A stretch of DNA of 64,000 nt from Methylomicrobium sp. wino1 (GCF_003932755.1 NZ_CP024202.1:1984001-2048000); one strand, 5' to 3'. Shown: positions 1-8,446, counted from the first letter of the stretch. The notes: generated by a model not told the origin, from the sequence alone. Program-made: numbers and translations.

Positions 1-1
1 G

Positions 2-310
2 GCGGAATCCGGGCACTTTCCTGCGATCGATATCGAGGCATCGGTCAGTAGGGTTTTGCCGGATATCGTCGATGACGATCATTTACGAATGGTGCGCAAA
101 TTGAGAGGACTGTATTCGCTGTATCAGCAAAACAGAGACCTCATCAGCGTTGGCGCCTACAAACCCGGCTCAAATCCGAATGTCGATTTGGCGATTGAGA
201 AAATACCGGCGATTAGGAATTTTTTGCAACAAGATATGAATGAGCCGGTGGATTTAAGTCGAAGTATCTTGGAGTTGTCCGATTTGCTTGGGAATGAGGG
301 TGAAAGGTGA
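2..310 (+). CDS. fliI: FliI, flagellum-specific export ATPase (C-terminal fragment)
   Basis: The reading frame is open from the window edge, so only about the last 102 residues are present. The first visible residues read AESGHFPAIDIEASVSRVLP, which matches the conserved catalytic-domain stretch of FliI/F1-beta-like type III export ATPases (GHYPAID.EAS.SR). The remainder is the helical C-terminal domain that FliJ contacts. FliI hydrolyses ATP at the flagellar export gate in complex with FliH and FliJ. The next genes on the same strand are fliJ and fliK, the usual order. The catalytic P-loop lies outside the window. Confidence 0.93.
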   Translation, partial: AESGHFPAIDIEASVSRVLPDIVDDDHLRMVRKLRGLYSLYQQNRDLISVGAYKPGSNPNVDLAIEKIPAIRNFLQQDMNEPVDLSRSILELSDLLGNEGER

Positions 311-444
311 AAGGGGAAATTTAGGGCTAGACAAGTGGTTAAAATGTCGCACCATTTTACTATTCACCGCTAACACCCCCTGTGTCAGGATAGTTGCTCA
401 AATTATTTCATGCGGGATTCTCAGCTACGGTAGTTATCAATAAA
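311..444. repeat. fliI-fliJ spacer carrying relics of two dispersed repeats
   Basis: This spacer is longer than usual inside a flagellar operon. Bases near 310-335 (GAAAGGGGAAATTTAGG and following) recur at 49150-49180 before the GCTAACC array, and GCTAAC itself occurs at 370-375. The string CCCCCTGTGTCAG followed by TAGTTG at 376-396 recurs at 56975-56997, just before an IS-type helix-turn-helix fragment, and may be an old IS end. Confidence 0.5.
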
Positions 445-897
445 ATGAAAAAATCCGAACGCCTGAAAACGATTGTCGAGTTGAATGTTGCCCAGGAAAA
501 AAAAGCCTTGGAAACATTCGGGCAAGTGCAAAAAAAACAAGTTCAATTGCAAATGCAGCTCGATCATTTGGTTAATTATCGTCAGGAATACCAGGAAAAA
601 TTCGACGCTTTCTGTAAAACCGGCGCTAGGGTCGGGCAATTGCTGGAGTTTAAGTCTTTCTTGGATAAACTCGATCAAGCGATTAACGGACAGGAGCAAG
701 CGCTGCAGTCATTGGATACGGAACTAAGTCGGGTGCGCGGAAATTGGATAGGACTGCATAATCGAACTAAGAGCCTGTCGAAATTATTTGACGCGGCGCA
801 AGCCGATGAAGTTAAGCAGTTAGATAGACGCGAGCAGAACGAACAGGATGATAGAGTCGCTTCAGGGCGGCGCGGCGGCACGAAAAATGCTGGATAA
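445..897 (+). CDS. fliJ: FliJ, flagellar export chaperone/stalk protein
   Basis: A 150-residue, highly charged and almost wholly helical protein beginning MKKSERLKTIVELNVAQEKK, with heptad-like coiled-coil spacing throughout, as expected of FliJ (about 147 residues). FliJ sits in the FliI hexamer pore and helps recycle export chaperones. The frame also opens from a TTG at 394, but that start adds 17 residues and lies in a repeat-derived spacer. The ATG at 445 gives the family length and is preferred. It lies between fliI and fliK, which supports the call more than sequence alone because FliJ is poorly conserved. Confidence 0.85.
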   Translation: MKKSERLKTIVELNVAQEKKALETFGQVQKKQVQLQMQLDHLVNYRQEYQEKFDAFCKTGARVGQLLEFKSFLDKLDQAINGQEQALQSLDTELSRVRGNWIGLHNRTKSLSKLFDAAQADEVKQLDRREQNEQDDRVASGRRGGTKNAG

Positions 898-924
898 ATC
901 CGTAACAGTTAAGAGGAAAAGTAT

Positions 925-2265
925 ATGAGCGCTTTAAATTTATTGACGATGTTATCCGGTTCGATCGGCAAAGAAAATTTAAGCCGGCTTTTTCAGGGAG
1001 AAGATAAAGCATCCGGTGACTTTGCCGAAACCTTGATGGCTCAGATCGGTTTGCTCGCACAACCCGAATCTCAGGAAAATTTAACGTTGCCAATAACTGA
1101 TTTTGCGGAAATATCCGAACAATTAACGCAGTTGACAAGTTTTGATTCCGAACAAATGAGTTCGACTATGCAAGAAATTGCCAGTTTATTAGGCAATGAA
1201 TTGCCGGCCTCGGGGCATTTCGATCAAGAAATCGATCTAGAGAAAACCATGAAGACGTTGAGCGAAGTGCTTGCTCATATTGAGGCTGCGACCGAGTCTT
1301 TGACTAATTCGACTGGTATGTCCGGCAATGTCGAGCGGGCCGAAACGGATGAGGCGAGGCTACTCGATCTTTCTGCTGAAGAAGTCCCCACTGCCATGCC
1401 AATAACAACGATGCCTCTAAACATTATCAAAAATCCGGATGAGACCATACGGGCGGTCGATGCAAATGCTAAGTTGCCGCTTGAGGATCAGGACGATACC
1501 GGGATTACTGATGGTGAAGGAAATATTCCTAAGTTAATCAAAAATATATTGCAAAACGGTGAGGAACTGAGCAATGGCAAGACACTGATCGAAGAACAGC
1601 GTCTTGCCGGGGAAAGCAAAGTATCGACTGACGGAAAGGTTGTTGACCTGCATGCCAAGACCGAGTCAAAAACCGCAAGTATAGAAAAAAAATTAGCGCC
1701 AGCTACGGTTGTTGAGAAACCGGTTCCGAAAATGGCATTGGATATGGCTCAACTACACCGGCAAATTGCCGGTCAAACAAAAATAGAAGTTCCGGCAATG
1801 AGTAAGCCGATGATGCATCCCGAATGGAACCAGGAGCTAGGCGAACGGATTGTTTGGATGAATAATCGGGCCATGCCTTTTGCCGAACTTAGACTCAATC
1901 CTCAGCATCTTGGGCCCATTTCAATTCGTATCGATATGAATCAGGATCAAACTACAATTGCATTTTCCGCCCAACAAGCTGCGGTTAAAGAAGCCATAGA
2001 GGCTGCGATCCCGAAGTTACGAGAAATGATGGGGACTCAACAGTTGAATGTAGCTGAAATTAGCGTGACTCAAGCCTCGCATAGCGAACAACAAGCAAAG
2101 TTACCTGGATTTGGTCAAACCACTCAACAGCAAAACGAAGGCGGACAGAAAAACGGTCGTGGAACCAATGCGTTTGAAAATTCGGACAGTGCGGCTAATA
2201 CAAGCGAAGATGTCGATAACGTAAATGCGATTGTCAGTTCAGGAATATTGAATATTTTTGCATGA
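925..2265 (+). CDS. fliK: FliK, flagellar hook-length control protein
   Basis: A 446-residue protein with a long low-complexity N-terminal half (about residues 1-290) and a compact C-terminal domain around 295-385. The C-terminal region contains FAELRLNPQHLGPISIRI, the hallmark of the Flg_hook domain, followed by a Gln/Asn-rich tail. FliK acts as a secreted ruler and switches export specificity from hook to filament by acting on FlhB. A purine-rich ribosome site (AAGAGGAAAAG) precedes the ATG. It lies 27 bases after fliJ, consistent with one operon. No flagellar gene follows; the next 530 bases are repeats. Confidence 0.93.
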   Translation: MSALNLLTMLSGSIGKENLSRLFQGEDKASGDFAETLMAQIGLLAQPESQENLTLPITDFAEISEQLTQLTSFDSEQMSSTMQEIASLLGNELPASGHFDQEIDLEKTMKTLSEVLAHIEAATESLTNSTGMSGNVERAETDEARLLDLSAEEVPTAMPITTMPLNIIKNPDETIRAVDANAKLPLEDQDDTGITDGEGNIPKLIKNILQNGEELSNGKTLIEEQRLAGESKVSTDGKVVDLHAKTESKTASIEKKLAPATVVEKPVPKMALDMAQLHRQIAGQTKIEVPAMSKPMMHPEWNQELGERIVWMNNRAMPFAELRLNPQHLGPISIRIDMNQDQTTIAFSAQQAAVKEAIEAAIPKLREMMGTQQLNVAEISVTQASHSEQQAKLPGFGQTTQQQNEGGQKNGRGTNAFENSDSAANTSEDVDNVNAIVSSGILNIFA

Positions 2266-2799
2266 TGGGTGAGTAATCTGTTAACCCTAAAGAGCACCTG
2301 TGCGGGACGGGTTATACAAACCGTCCCCAACGTGTCGAATTGGTTTCGCCACGGTCGAAAAGCTTCCGCTCCCCTGCCTGCCGGCAGGGGCTCACGCCCC
2401 TTACCTACATCCATGTAGGTAACATTTCGGATCGATACCATTTATTGTTACCCAACCGCCTCGACCTTTCCTCACCTAACGCTAAGTGAGGGACGATCAG
2501 CGGATTGCTCCCACAGAGCGTCCACCCGTTCCCAACGTTCCGGCTTGTTTAAGCCACGGTCAAAACGTTTCGGACGGGGTTATAACCCGTCCTGCATAGA
2601 TATTTCATGCTTCGACTCGGCTCAGCGCGAAAGGTTTTTGGGGTGCTTATCCGTTCTTTCAAGATAATTTATCAACCGTGTTAAGGAAATAAATAAATTT
2701 TCAATTTTTGCACTCGATTGCTCGGAAATTATTCAAGAAATCAGGTAATGTATTTATCGGAAATAAAAAAGACTTATTCAATTTCAAGAGGGTATTTAG
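2266..2799. repeat. Gene-free stretch with two related palindromic modules
   Basis: No credible gene is seen. Two hairpin-forming strings occur: GGGACGG with CCGTCCC at 2303-2325, and GGACGGGGTTATAACCCGTC at about 2573-2592. Each lies near a copy of a GCCACGGTC-AAA motif (about 2348 and 2552), so the two halves look like diverged copies of one module. CCTGCCTGCCGGCAGGGG at 2374-2391 and a CTACAT-CCATGTAG inverted repeat at 2405-2418 add further palindromes. The last 100 bases are AT-rich and lead into the next gene. Confidence 0.5.
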
Positions 2800-3000
2800 A
2801 TGGATTCTCAACTTCAAACACAACAGCGCGCACAATTTATTGATCGGGTGCATCAGGAATTTTTAGTTATGACGGGTTACGGTGCACATGTCCATATCAA
2901 TACACATGGCATTTTAATGTTATTCAATCAGTTTTTAAACCAACCAAGACCGGAAAGAGAATTTATTAGAGCAGCGATTACTTCTCTTAAGCGGGCATGA
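2800..3000 (+). CDS. Small hypothetical protein, 66 residues
   Basis: I do not recognise this protein. It starts MDSQLQTQQRAQFIDRVHQE, has no signal peptide or membrane segment, and is predicted mostly helical with a basic end (SLKRA). Support for it being real: a good ribosome site (AAGAGGG, seven bases before the ATG), normal codon use, and an AT-rich promoter-like stretch just upstream. It stands alone between the flagellar genes and the convergent ubiB gene. Confidence 0.55.
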   Translation: MDSQLQTQQRAQFIDRVHQEFLVMTGYGAHVHINTHGILMLFNQFLNQPRPEREFIRAAITSLKRA

Positions 3001-3136
3001 CTTTTCCGTTCTTATACTTCACGTGGTCAGGTCTACCGATGCTTATAAGAAAACCATCGGTAGACTGCTTAGGGAGCAGGCAGTCGACGTTCACAGCATA
3101 ATCGGCACGGTTACTGTGATTAAATGGACTCATATT

Positions 3137-4798
3137 TTAACCGCTACGCCAAATAGAAAAGAGTAACCAAATTCCGCCGAATAATGCGCCGACGAAAGCG
3201 GTCAAACCGATCAACGATGATGCGCCGCCTTCAACGGTCGAGACAATAGAGCTGCCGATAATCATTGCCGCAGTAACTAAGCTGATAGAAATTCGATTGA
3301 CCACACGGTCGAGCTCCTTGCCCAGCCATTCCGGTCGCGTGATGTCTAATCGAACGCTCAACGCTCCTCGTCGCAAATCCTCCATAATTCGGTGCATATC
3401 TTCCGGTAACTCGCTTAGCATTTCAACGAGTCCTGCTGCCGATTTAAAACCGCGTCGAGCCATGGCTTCGGGATTGTACCGGAGTAGAAACGCTCGTTTG
3501 AGTAACGGTGTTGCCGTCACGACCAAATTAAACGACGGATCGAGTTGCCGACCCAAGCCTTCCAACGTAATGAATGTTTTAATCAATAATGTGAGATCGG
3601 CCGGCAAATTGAGCTGATGATCGCGTAGTAAATTCGTTAAGTTAAACAGTAACTCTCCTATGTGCAGGTCCTTCAATGGGATATCGTGGTATTGATCAAT
3701 AAAATTGTCGATTTCCAGTGTCAATGCATCTTTATTTGCCGTCGATTTATCAGCCCATTTCAAAAGAATTTTGACGACGATATCCGGGTCGCGCTCTACT
3801 AAACCGTGCAACAGATTGACGACTTGATTCCTCCGCTCGTCGGTAAGTCTGCCGACCATACCAAAATCGATAAACGAGATGCGATTGCCGGATAGAAAGA
3901 AACAATTGCCGGGGTGAGGGTCGGCATGAAAAAAACCGTCTTCTAAAATCATTTTAAGCACTGCATCGGCACCGGTTTTAGCCAGTTTTTTCCGATCCAA
4001 AGTTGAGTATTCGATTCGGTCGATATCATGACCCGAAATGCCATCGATATATTCTTGAACATTGACGCGCTCACTGGTCCATTGCCAATACACTTTGGGA
4101 ATGATGATAGTGCGGCTTTTTTTAAAGTTGGCACGCATGCGTTCGCTATTGCGTCCTTCGATGGCCAAATCCAATTCTCGACGCATCGATAATGTGAATT
4201 GGCGTACGATTTCCTGTGGATTATAACGACGCAAATCCTTGATTTCCCGAGCTGCAACCTCGGTCATCTGGTTGAGTAGGCGCAAATCCGCTTCGACGGT
4301 AGGTCGGATGCCGGGACGGCGGATTTTGACAATAACCTGAGTGCCATCCTCCAGCGAAGCTTTATGAACTTGACCAATCGAAGCGGCTGCTATCGGCGTT
4401 TTGTCGAAAGTTGCAAAGACTTCGTGCGGCGGGGCGCCCAGATCTTCCTCCAGCTGCGCCAAGATTTTATCGATCGGTGCCGGACGGGCTTGATCCTGAA
4501 GTTTTTCGAACTCGGCAATCCAGGTAGGGCTGAACAAGTCGGGGCGAGTAGCGAAAATCTGGCCCAGTTTCACGAAAGTAGGCCCCATTTCTTCCAGAAC
4601 TCGACGAATGCGCTCCGGTGGTTCCATACTGGTCAATTCGTCGATTTCATGCCAGTGCAAAACATGCCCTGCGCGTTCAACAAGACCAACAATGCCGAGT
4701 CGGCGGACAATATCGCCGAAGCCATAGCGGATCAAAATCGAAGTGATTTCATGAACGCGTCCGAAATCCCTAGCGACGGAAAAGGTTTCCAATATCAT
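3137..4798 (-). CDS. ubiB: UbiB/ABC1 family atypical kinase-like protein
   Basis: A 553-residue protein of the ABC1/AarF/UbiB family, needed for ubiquinone biosynthesis; members bind ATP and are thought to extract or present membrane quinone intermediates. Visible hallmarks: FVKLGQIFATRPDLF (the KxGQ motif that replaces the glycine-rich loop contact), AAASIGQVHKASL (Ala-rich loop), VIVKIRRPG (ATP-binding lysine), HADPHPGN (catalytic loop) and ISFIDFGMVG (the DFG equivalent). Two hydrophobic segments near residues 500-550 form the C-terminal membrane anchor. ubiE and ubiJ are not adjacent, so the paralogue assignment (UbiB versus another AarF-type protein) is likely but not proven. Confidence 0.85.
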   Translation of the reverse strand: MILETFSVARDFGRVHEITSILIRYGFGDIVRRLGIVGLVERAGHVLHWHEIDELTSMEPPERIRRVLEEMGPTFVKLGQIFATRPDLFSPTWIAEFEKLQDQARPAPIDKILAQLEEDLGAPPHEVFATFDKTPIAAASIGQVHKASLEDGTQVIVKIRRPGIRPTVEADLRLLNQMTEVAAREIKDLRRYNPQEIVRQFTLSMRRELDLAIEGRNSERMRANFKKSRTIIIPKVYWQWTSERVNVQEYIDGISGHDIDRIEYSTLDRKKLAKTGADAVLKMILEDGFFHADPHPGNCFFLSGNRISFIDFGMVGRLTDERRNQVVNLLHGLVERDPDIVVKILLKWADKSTANKDALTLEIDNFIDQYHDIPLKDLHIGELLFNLTNLLRDHQLNLPADLTLLIKTFITLEGLGRQLDPSFNLVVTATPLLKRAFLLRYNPEAMARRGFKSAAGLVEMLSELPEDMHRIMEDLRRGALSVRLDITRPEWLGKELDRVVNRISISLVTAAMIIGSSIVSTVEGGASSLIGLTAFVGALFGGIWLLFSIWRSG

Positions 4799-4885
4799 TA
4801 TGTTGGTATGCTGACGGTTAAATGGCGGAAGTGAATATCAATATTGGATGGGAATGGTCCCTGTAAGTCAATGGTTCATAATTAT

Positions 4886-4919
4886 AGTTAGCAGTTAGCA
4901 GTTAGCAGTTAGCAGTTAG
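4886..4919. repeat. Heptamer tandem array (AGTTAGC), about 4.7 units
   Basis: The unit AGTTAGC is repeated directly. Its complement GCTAACT differs by one base from the GCTAACC unit of the longer array at 49201-49278, so the two arrays belong to one heptamer class. The array abuts the left end of a MITE-like element. Confidence 0.8.
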
Positions 4920-5102
4920 GATTTGGTCGTAAATACCTTCCCTATTTTACGGAGAGTTCGGTTGCTCGATTGGCAGGTGTCGGCGGCAGGGAAAGCCGCC
5001 GTCAAGCTTACAAGGACGTATTCACGACGTCCTGCCAAGCGAGTTACCGAACCCTCAACAAAGCGCATAGTTCCAAGGCGTTATTTATCACGAAATCCTT
5101 AG
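4918..5102 (-). repeat. MITE-like palindromic element, copy A (full length)
   Basis: A copy of an element of about 180 bp that recurs at 15505, 20155, 35665 (left end only) and 62850. Outer ends are imperfect inverted repeats: TTGGTCGTAAATA on one side and TATTTATCACGAAATCCTTA on the other. Inside lie nested inverted repeats: GTTCGGTTGCTCGATTGGCA pairs with TGCCAAGCGAGTTACCGAAC, and GTCGGCGGC pairs with GCCGCCGTC. It encodes no protein. The nested palindromes suggest a strongly folded DNA or RNA mobilised in trans. Confidence 0.8.
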
Positions 5103-5203
5103 TAGTTAGCAGATCGTTCATTTTGGGTTGATCTTCATGTCTGTGCCAAGTTCATTTACAAAGAACATGAATAATCGGGAGATTTATATTTGTTATAAAA
5201 GTT

Positions 5204-5557
5204 TCACAACTTATCGGTCTTTACTCTATCGGTCATGTGGATAGCAAGCCAAATCGTATCGCTGTTTCGATCGGTCCATTCTACCCGATGTAAAGCATGC
5301 GCCGGGATTAATAAATAATCTCCGGGATTTAAAACAATATCTTCGGGACGGTTTTTATAACGTAATTTCGCTTGCCCTTGAAGAAGCAGTACCCACTCGT
5401 CCCAGTCTTGATTGTACCAATGGCCGGCTTTTGTCGAGTGATTCCTAGAGACAATCCGCTCGATGCGGACATGATCGGTTTTTAACACGGTTTCGAAGAG
5501 TTCTTCGGATAATCGGTCTGGAATATTTGCAAAAATATTGGAATAGCTTATGGACAT
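5204..5557 (-). CDS. Small cupin-domain protein
   Basis: A 117-residue single-domain cupin starting MSISYSNIFANIPDRLSEEL. The barrel motifs are visible: HWYNQDWDEWVLLLQG (cupin motif 1 with metal-ligand-type His and Glu) and LNPGDYLLIPAHALHRVEW (motif 2 with PGD and HxHR). Cupins of this size are metal-binding barrels with very varied roles, so no substrate is proposed. The frame extends upstream to a TTG at 5578, but the ATG at 5557 starts just before the conserved part. No strong ribosome site is seen for either start. Confidence 0.75.
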   Translation of the reverse strand: MSISYSNIFANIPDRLSEELFETVLKTDHVRIERIVSRNHSTKAGHWYNQDWDEWVLLLQGQAKLRYKNRPEDIVLNPGDYLLIPAHALHRVEWTDRNSDTIWLAIHMTDRVKTDKL

Positions 5558-6149
5558 CGTTAATATGATTCGAATCAAAAAGCGATAACTATAGCAAAGG
5601 TGGAAGGGGAAAGATGAAAGGTGAAAGATTTCAAGCTCCAGCTTGGGAAATACTTGCGCGAAGCTCTAGCTTCGCGGTGTAAATGTTATTGAGGGATTGT
5701 GTAAACAACAATTTATGTATAACGATGAGTGCATAGTGTGGGAACGTGAATTGCCGGGGGGCTGAATAGTCATTGGCGCCAACTTAAGTAAAAACACGTC
5801 ATTCCGCCAGGGATTCACTCCGGGCTACCCTGCCCGGAGCCCTTCGGGTAAATGCAAATCCGTTCCATACGGATTTGTGGCGGAATCCAGTGCCACGGAC
5901 GGCAATGCTTAGCTTCACATTTATGTAACCGGAATATCGGTAATCCATGCCCCGAAATGACGAATAAGCCTGCAAATGCACCATAGGGTAAGCACTAAGT
6001 TGGCGCTTATGGGCTGAATAGTTACGCGAAAAGTGTATATTTTGCTCATTATCTAACCGTCGATATGGCTTAGGTGGAAGACTGAACGTTAATTATTGTC
6101 GCTAATTTGAAGTTACGAGGATCGTCAACCAACACAGAGAGGTAGCATC
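5558..6149. repeat. Composite repeat region (related to 32940-33420)
   Basis: About 590 bases with no credible gene. The string from about 5799 (GTCATTCCGCCAGGGATTCA and following to about 5910) is repeated nearly identically at 32967-33078. It contains GGGCTACCCTGCCCGGAGCC and AATCCGTTCCATACGGATTT, both hairpin-forming. Other shared pieces are ACAATTTATGTATAACGA (5708; 33369), CCCGG/CCGGG with CAATT (about 5750; 33235) and AGCTTCGCG (about 5665; 33400), in a different order or orientation. The last 100 bases lead to the doxX-type gene, with ribosome site GAGAGG. Confidence 0.65.
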
Positions 6150-6788
6150 ATGAATTTAAAAGATATTGATTGGCAAGCGGGATTTGATAAGAGTGTTGTC
6201 GGAATGCGATGGGCTTTAAGAGGCCTGGATAAGCTTAAGTGTATCGACTTTATCGCGCCTTTGTTGTTACGGCTTTATCTCGTTCCGGTACTGTGGATGG
6301 CTGGGTCGAAAAAATTCGCCAATTTTTCCGATACGGCGGCATGGTTTGGTGACGAGCAGTGGGGACTGGGCTTGCCATTACCTTATTTGCTGGTATTCCT
6401 GGTAGCATTGATCGAAGTATTGGGATCGGTTTTTTTGTTGATCGGATTCGGAGTCAGGTTGATTTCACTACCGTTGATGATCGTGATGGCGGTGGCGGGA
6501 GTTTTGGTGCATCTCAAGAACGGTTGGCTCGCGATTGCGACCGGTTCCGGATTATTGGCAACGGACCGTACGATCGGTGCGGTAGAGCGACTGGAACAGG
6601 CCAAATCGATCTTACAGCAATACGGCAATTACGACTGGCTGACTGAAAACGGGGCCTTCGTCGTATTGAATAACGGAGTCGAATTTGCCGCAACTTACTT
6701 TATTATGCTGTTGGTATTGTTTTTTATCGGCGCCGGACGTTATGTCAGCCTCGATTATTGGCTGGCGGCAAAATACTCAGAGGAATAG
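6150..6788 (+). CDS. DoxX-family membrane protein upstream of msrP
   Basis: A 212-residue integral membrane protein of the DoxX type. Hydrophobic segments lie around residues 33-52 (FIAPLLLRLYLVPVLWMAGS), 75-105, 107-128 and 182-203. The RLYLVPVLWMAGSKKFANF stretch matches the DoxX first helix and loop, and GSVFLLIGFGVRLISLPLM is the usual second helix pair. DoxX proteins are small quinone-linked or redox-associated membrane proteins. The stop is two bases before the msrP start (ribosome site GAGGA inside the gene end), so the two are almost certainly co-translated. msrQ, the usual heme partner of msrP, is absent here. Confidence 0.85.
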   Translation: MNLKDIDWQAGFDKSVVGMRWALRGLDKLKCIDFIAPLLLRLYLVPVLWMAGSKKFANFSDTAAWFGDEQWGLGLPLPYLLVFLVALIEVLGSVFLLIGFGVRLISLPLMIVMAVAGVLVHLKNGWLAIATGSGLLATDRTIGAVERLEQAKSILQQYGNYDWLTENGAFVVLNNGVEFAATYFIMLLVLFFIGAGRYVSLDYWLAAKYSEE

Positions 6789-6790
6789 CT

Positions 6791-7735
6791 ATGTTGATTA
6801 AATCCAAAACGGTCGTTTCGGAAAACGACGTAACCGACCGGACGATTTTCGAAGCACGAAGAAGCATTATTAAAGCCGCGCTGACGTTACCTTTGGCGGG
6901 AGCATTACCGGGTGTTTCGGAAGCTAAAAACAAAATATATACCGAGGTTCCGGTCGGCCCCTATTCGGCGGATCTTGAGCCGAATAAATTTGAAGATGTC
7001 GCCAACTACACCAATTATTATGAATTTTCGACCAATAAGACCGACTCGACAGTCCTGGCGCGGCGCTTGGTAACAAGGCCTTGGTCGGTCGCAGTCGAAG
7101 GCGAAGTCGAAGCTCCCGGCGTATTCGATTTGGAGGATATTCTCAAAGCCAATCCCTTGGAACAGCGAATTTACCGATTCAGATGTGTCGAGGCTTGGTC
7201 CATGGTTGTGCCGTGGATCGGCTTTCCTTTGGGGGAAATGCTGAAACAGTTCAAACCGACCTCGAAAGCTAAATATGTCGAATTTACGACATTATATAAA
7301 CCCTCGATCATGGTCGGTCAGAAAAGTAATGTATTGGAATGGCCTTATGTCGAGGGTTTGCGTATCGACGAAGCAATGCACCCCCTAGCCTTCATCGCAA
7401 CCGGTATGTACGACGACGATTTGCCCAACCAAAACGGCGCCCCGTTACGTTTGGTCGTTCCTTGGAAATACGGATTCAAGAGCATCAAAGCGATCGTCAA
7501 GATTCGCTTTCAAGAGGACATGCCGAAAACGGCCTGGAATAAAAGTGCACCGCATGAATACGGATTTTTTGCCAACGTCAATCCGGACGTATCGCACCCG
7601 CGCTGGAGCCAAAGCCGCGAACGCATACTCGGCGCAAGTATTTTCACACCGAAACGCAAAACCGAGTTATTCAACGGGTATGGCGAAGCTGTTGCGTCTT
7701 TATATGCGGGTATGGATTTGACGAAGAATTTTTAA
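6791..7735 (+). CDS. msrP: MsrP (YedY), periplasmic methionine sulfoxide reductase, molybdenum subunit
   Basis: A 314-residue molybdopterin protein that reduces oxidised methionines in periplasmic proteins. The N-terminus has a twin-arginine signal (ARRSIIKAALTLPLAGALPG) ending near a SEA cleavage site around residue 46. The core shows FRCVEAWSMVVPWIGFPLG, in which the cysteine is the molybdenum ligand of the sulfite-oxidase fold, and LRLVVPWKYGFKSIKAI. The length matches the family. The ATG at 6791 is preferred over an upstream in-frame TTG because it follows GAGGA and places the Tat signal correctly. It sits two bases after a DoxX gene; no msrQ is seen. Confidence 0.93.
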   Translation: MLIKSKTVVSENDVTDRTIFEARRSIIKAALTLPLAGALPGVSEAKNKIYTEVPVGPYSADLEPNKFEDVANYTNYYEFSTNKTDSTVLARRLVTRPWSVAVEGEVEAPGVFDLEDILKANPLEQRIYRFRCVEAWSMVVPWIGFPLGEMLKQFKPTSKAKYVEFTTLYKPSIMVGQKSNVLEWPYVEGLRIDEAMHPLAFIATGMYDDDLPNQNGAPLRLVVPWKYGFKSIKAIVKIRFQEDMPKTAWNKSAPHEYGFFANVNPDVSHPRWSQSRERILGASIFTPKRKTELFNGYGEAVASLYAGMDLTKNF

Positions 7736-7754
7736 TGCTAAATTCAAGAGATGA

Positions 7755-7790
7755 AGGATTGCCGGCAGCATTCCTACTGCCGGCATCCTC
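7755..7790 (+). terminator. Hairpin after msrP
   Basis: TGCCGGCAG at 7760-7768 pairs with CTGCCGGCA at 7777-7785, extended by AGGA/TCCT. It lies 20 bases after the msrP stop, between convergent genes. The T-run downstream is weak (TACTTTTCATT), so termination strength is uncertain. Confidence 0.55.
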
Positions 7791-7852
7791 GCTAGGTACT
7801 TTTCATTCCTTGATGTTTTCTGTTAAAAGGGCGGGCGTTGCTCTCAATGGAA

Positions 7853-8371
7853 TCAAGGCATCTCGGCCGGGCGGGTAAACACGTAATCGGTTTTTTCGGC
7901 TTTGGCGTGACAACCGGCGCATTCCTGCGCGAAATCGGCGTTATCACCGTAAGGTTTCAGGTCCTTGCCGACCCAGCGCGCATAGCCCCAACCTTGGGTC
8001 GCTTGGAATTTTTTGGCGTCCTTGATCATAAATTCGAAATGTTGCACATCGCCTGGAACCGTCGCGGCTTCCCACAACGGGTGCTGTCTGTCTTTCCAGA
8101 CCAGTTTGGCCAGTATCGTACCGTCCGGCCAAGGTTTGGTATTGCCGCTACGAGCGGCCTTGACTGCGATGCTGTTACCGAGGATTCCGCGCAGGGAATT
8201 GTTGTCGGTCCGGTGCGCGACACCGATGAATTGCCAGTTTTGGTATTTTTTCGGCATTTCGATGCCGTTTGGTGCGGGTGCCGGCTGTTTGGTTTCGGCA
8301 TAAACGCCGAAAGATATCGACAGGCTGATGGCGATCGTTGAACACAGTCGTAATGGTAATGTGTATTTCAT
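7853..8371 (-). CDS. Cytochrome P460 family protein
   Basis: A 172-residue exported c-type cytochrome. The signal peptide runs over residues 1-25 with likely cleavage after VYA. The mature part contains WQFIGVAHRTDNNSLRGILG, typical of the P460 fold, and a single C-terminal heme site CAGCH (about residues 151-155). Cytochromes P460 oxidise hydroxylamine or bind nitric oxide using a lysine-crosslinked heme; relatives (cytochrome c'-beta) lack the crosslink and bind NO or CO. I cannot tell which type this is. The start has a good ribosome site (GAGGAAA). The family is common in ammonia oxidisers and methanotrophs, where it detoxifies nitrogen intermediates. Confidence 0.88.
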   Translation of the reverse strand: MKYTLPLRLCSTIAISLSISFGVYAETKQPAPAPNGIEMPKKYQNWQFIGVAHRTDNNSLRGILGNSIAVKAARSGNTKPWPDGTILAKLVWKDRQHPLWEAATVPGDVQHFEFMIKDAKKFQATQGWGYARWVGKDLKPYGDNADFAQECAGCHAKAEKTDYVFTRPAEMP

Positions 8372-8446
8372 GGATTATTTCCTCTTCACGTTAACTGAAG
8401 CTGATGGGCTTCCTGTCGGTTAATATTTGATGATCCTAAAATGTAT

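Larger units (their letters stand above)
4799..5203. other. Gene-free region between ubiB and cupin genes
   Basis: About 400 bases without a credible gene. It holds a GTTAGCA heptamer array followed directly by a full-length copy of the palindromic MITE-like element, both listed separately. The rest (5103-5203) is AT-rich and carries no structure I can name. Confidence 0.6.

Noticed and set aside
421-699. Open frame on the minus strand across fliJ
   Set aside because: It is the antisense of a coiled-coil gene with better start, family match and operon context on the plus strand.
5799-5984. Open frame of 61 codons on the minus strand
   Set aside because: It lies wholly within a dispersed repeat also found at 32967, where the frame is not conserved as a protein.
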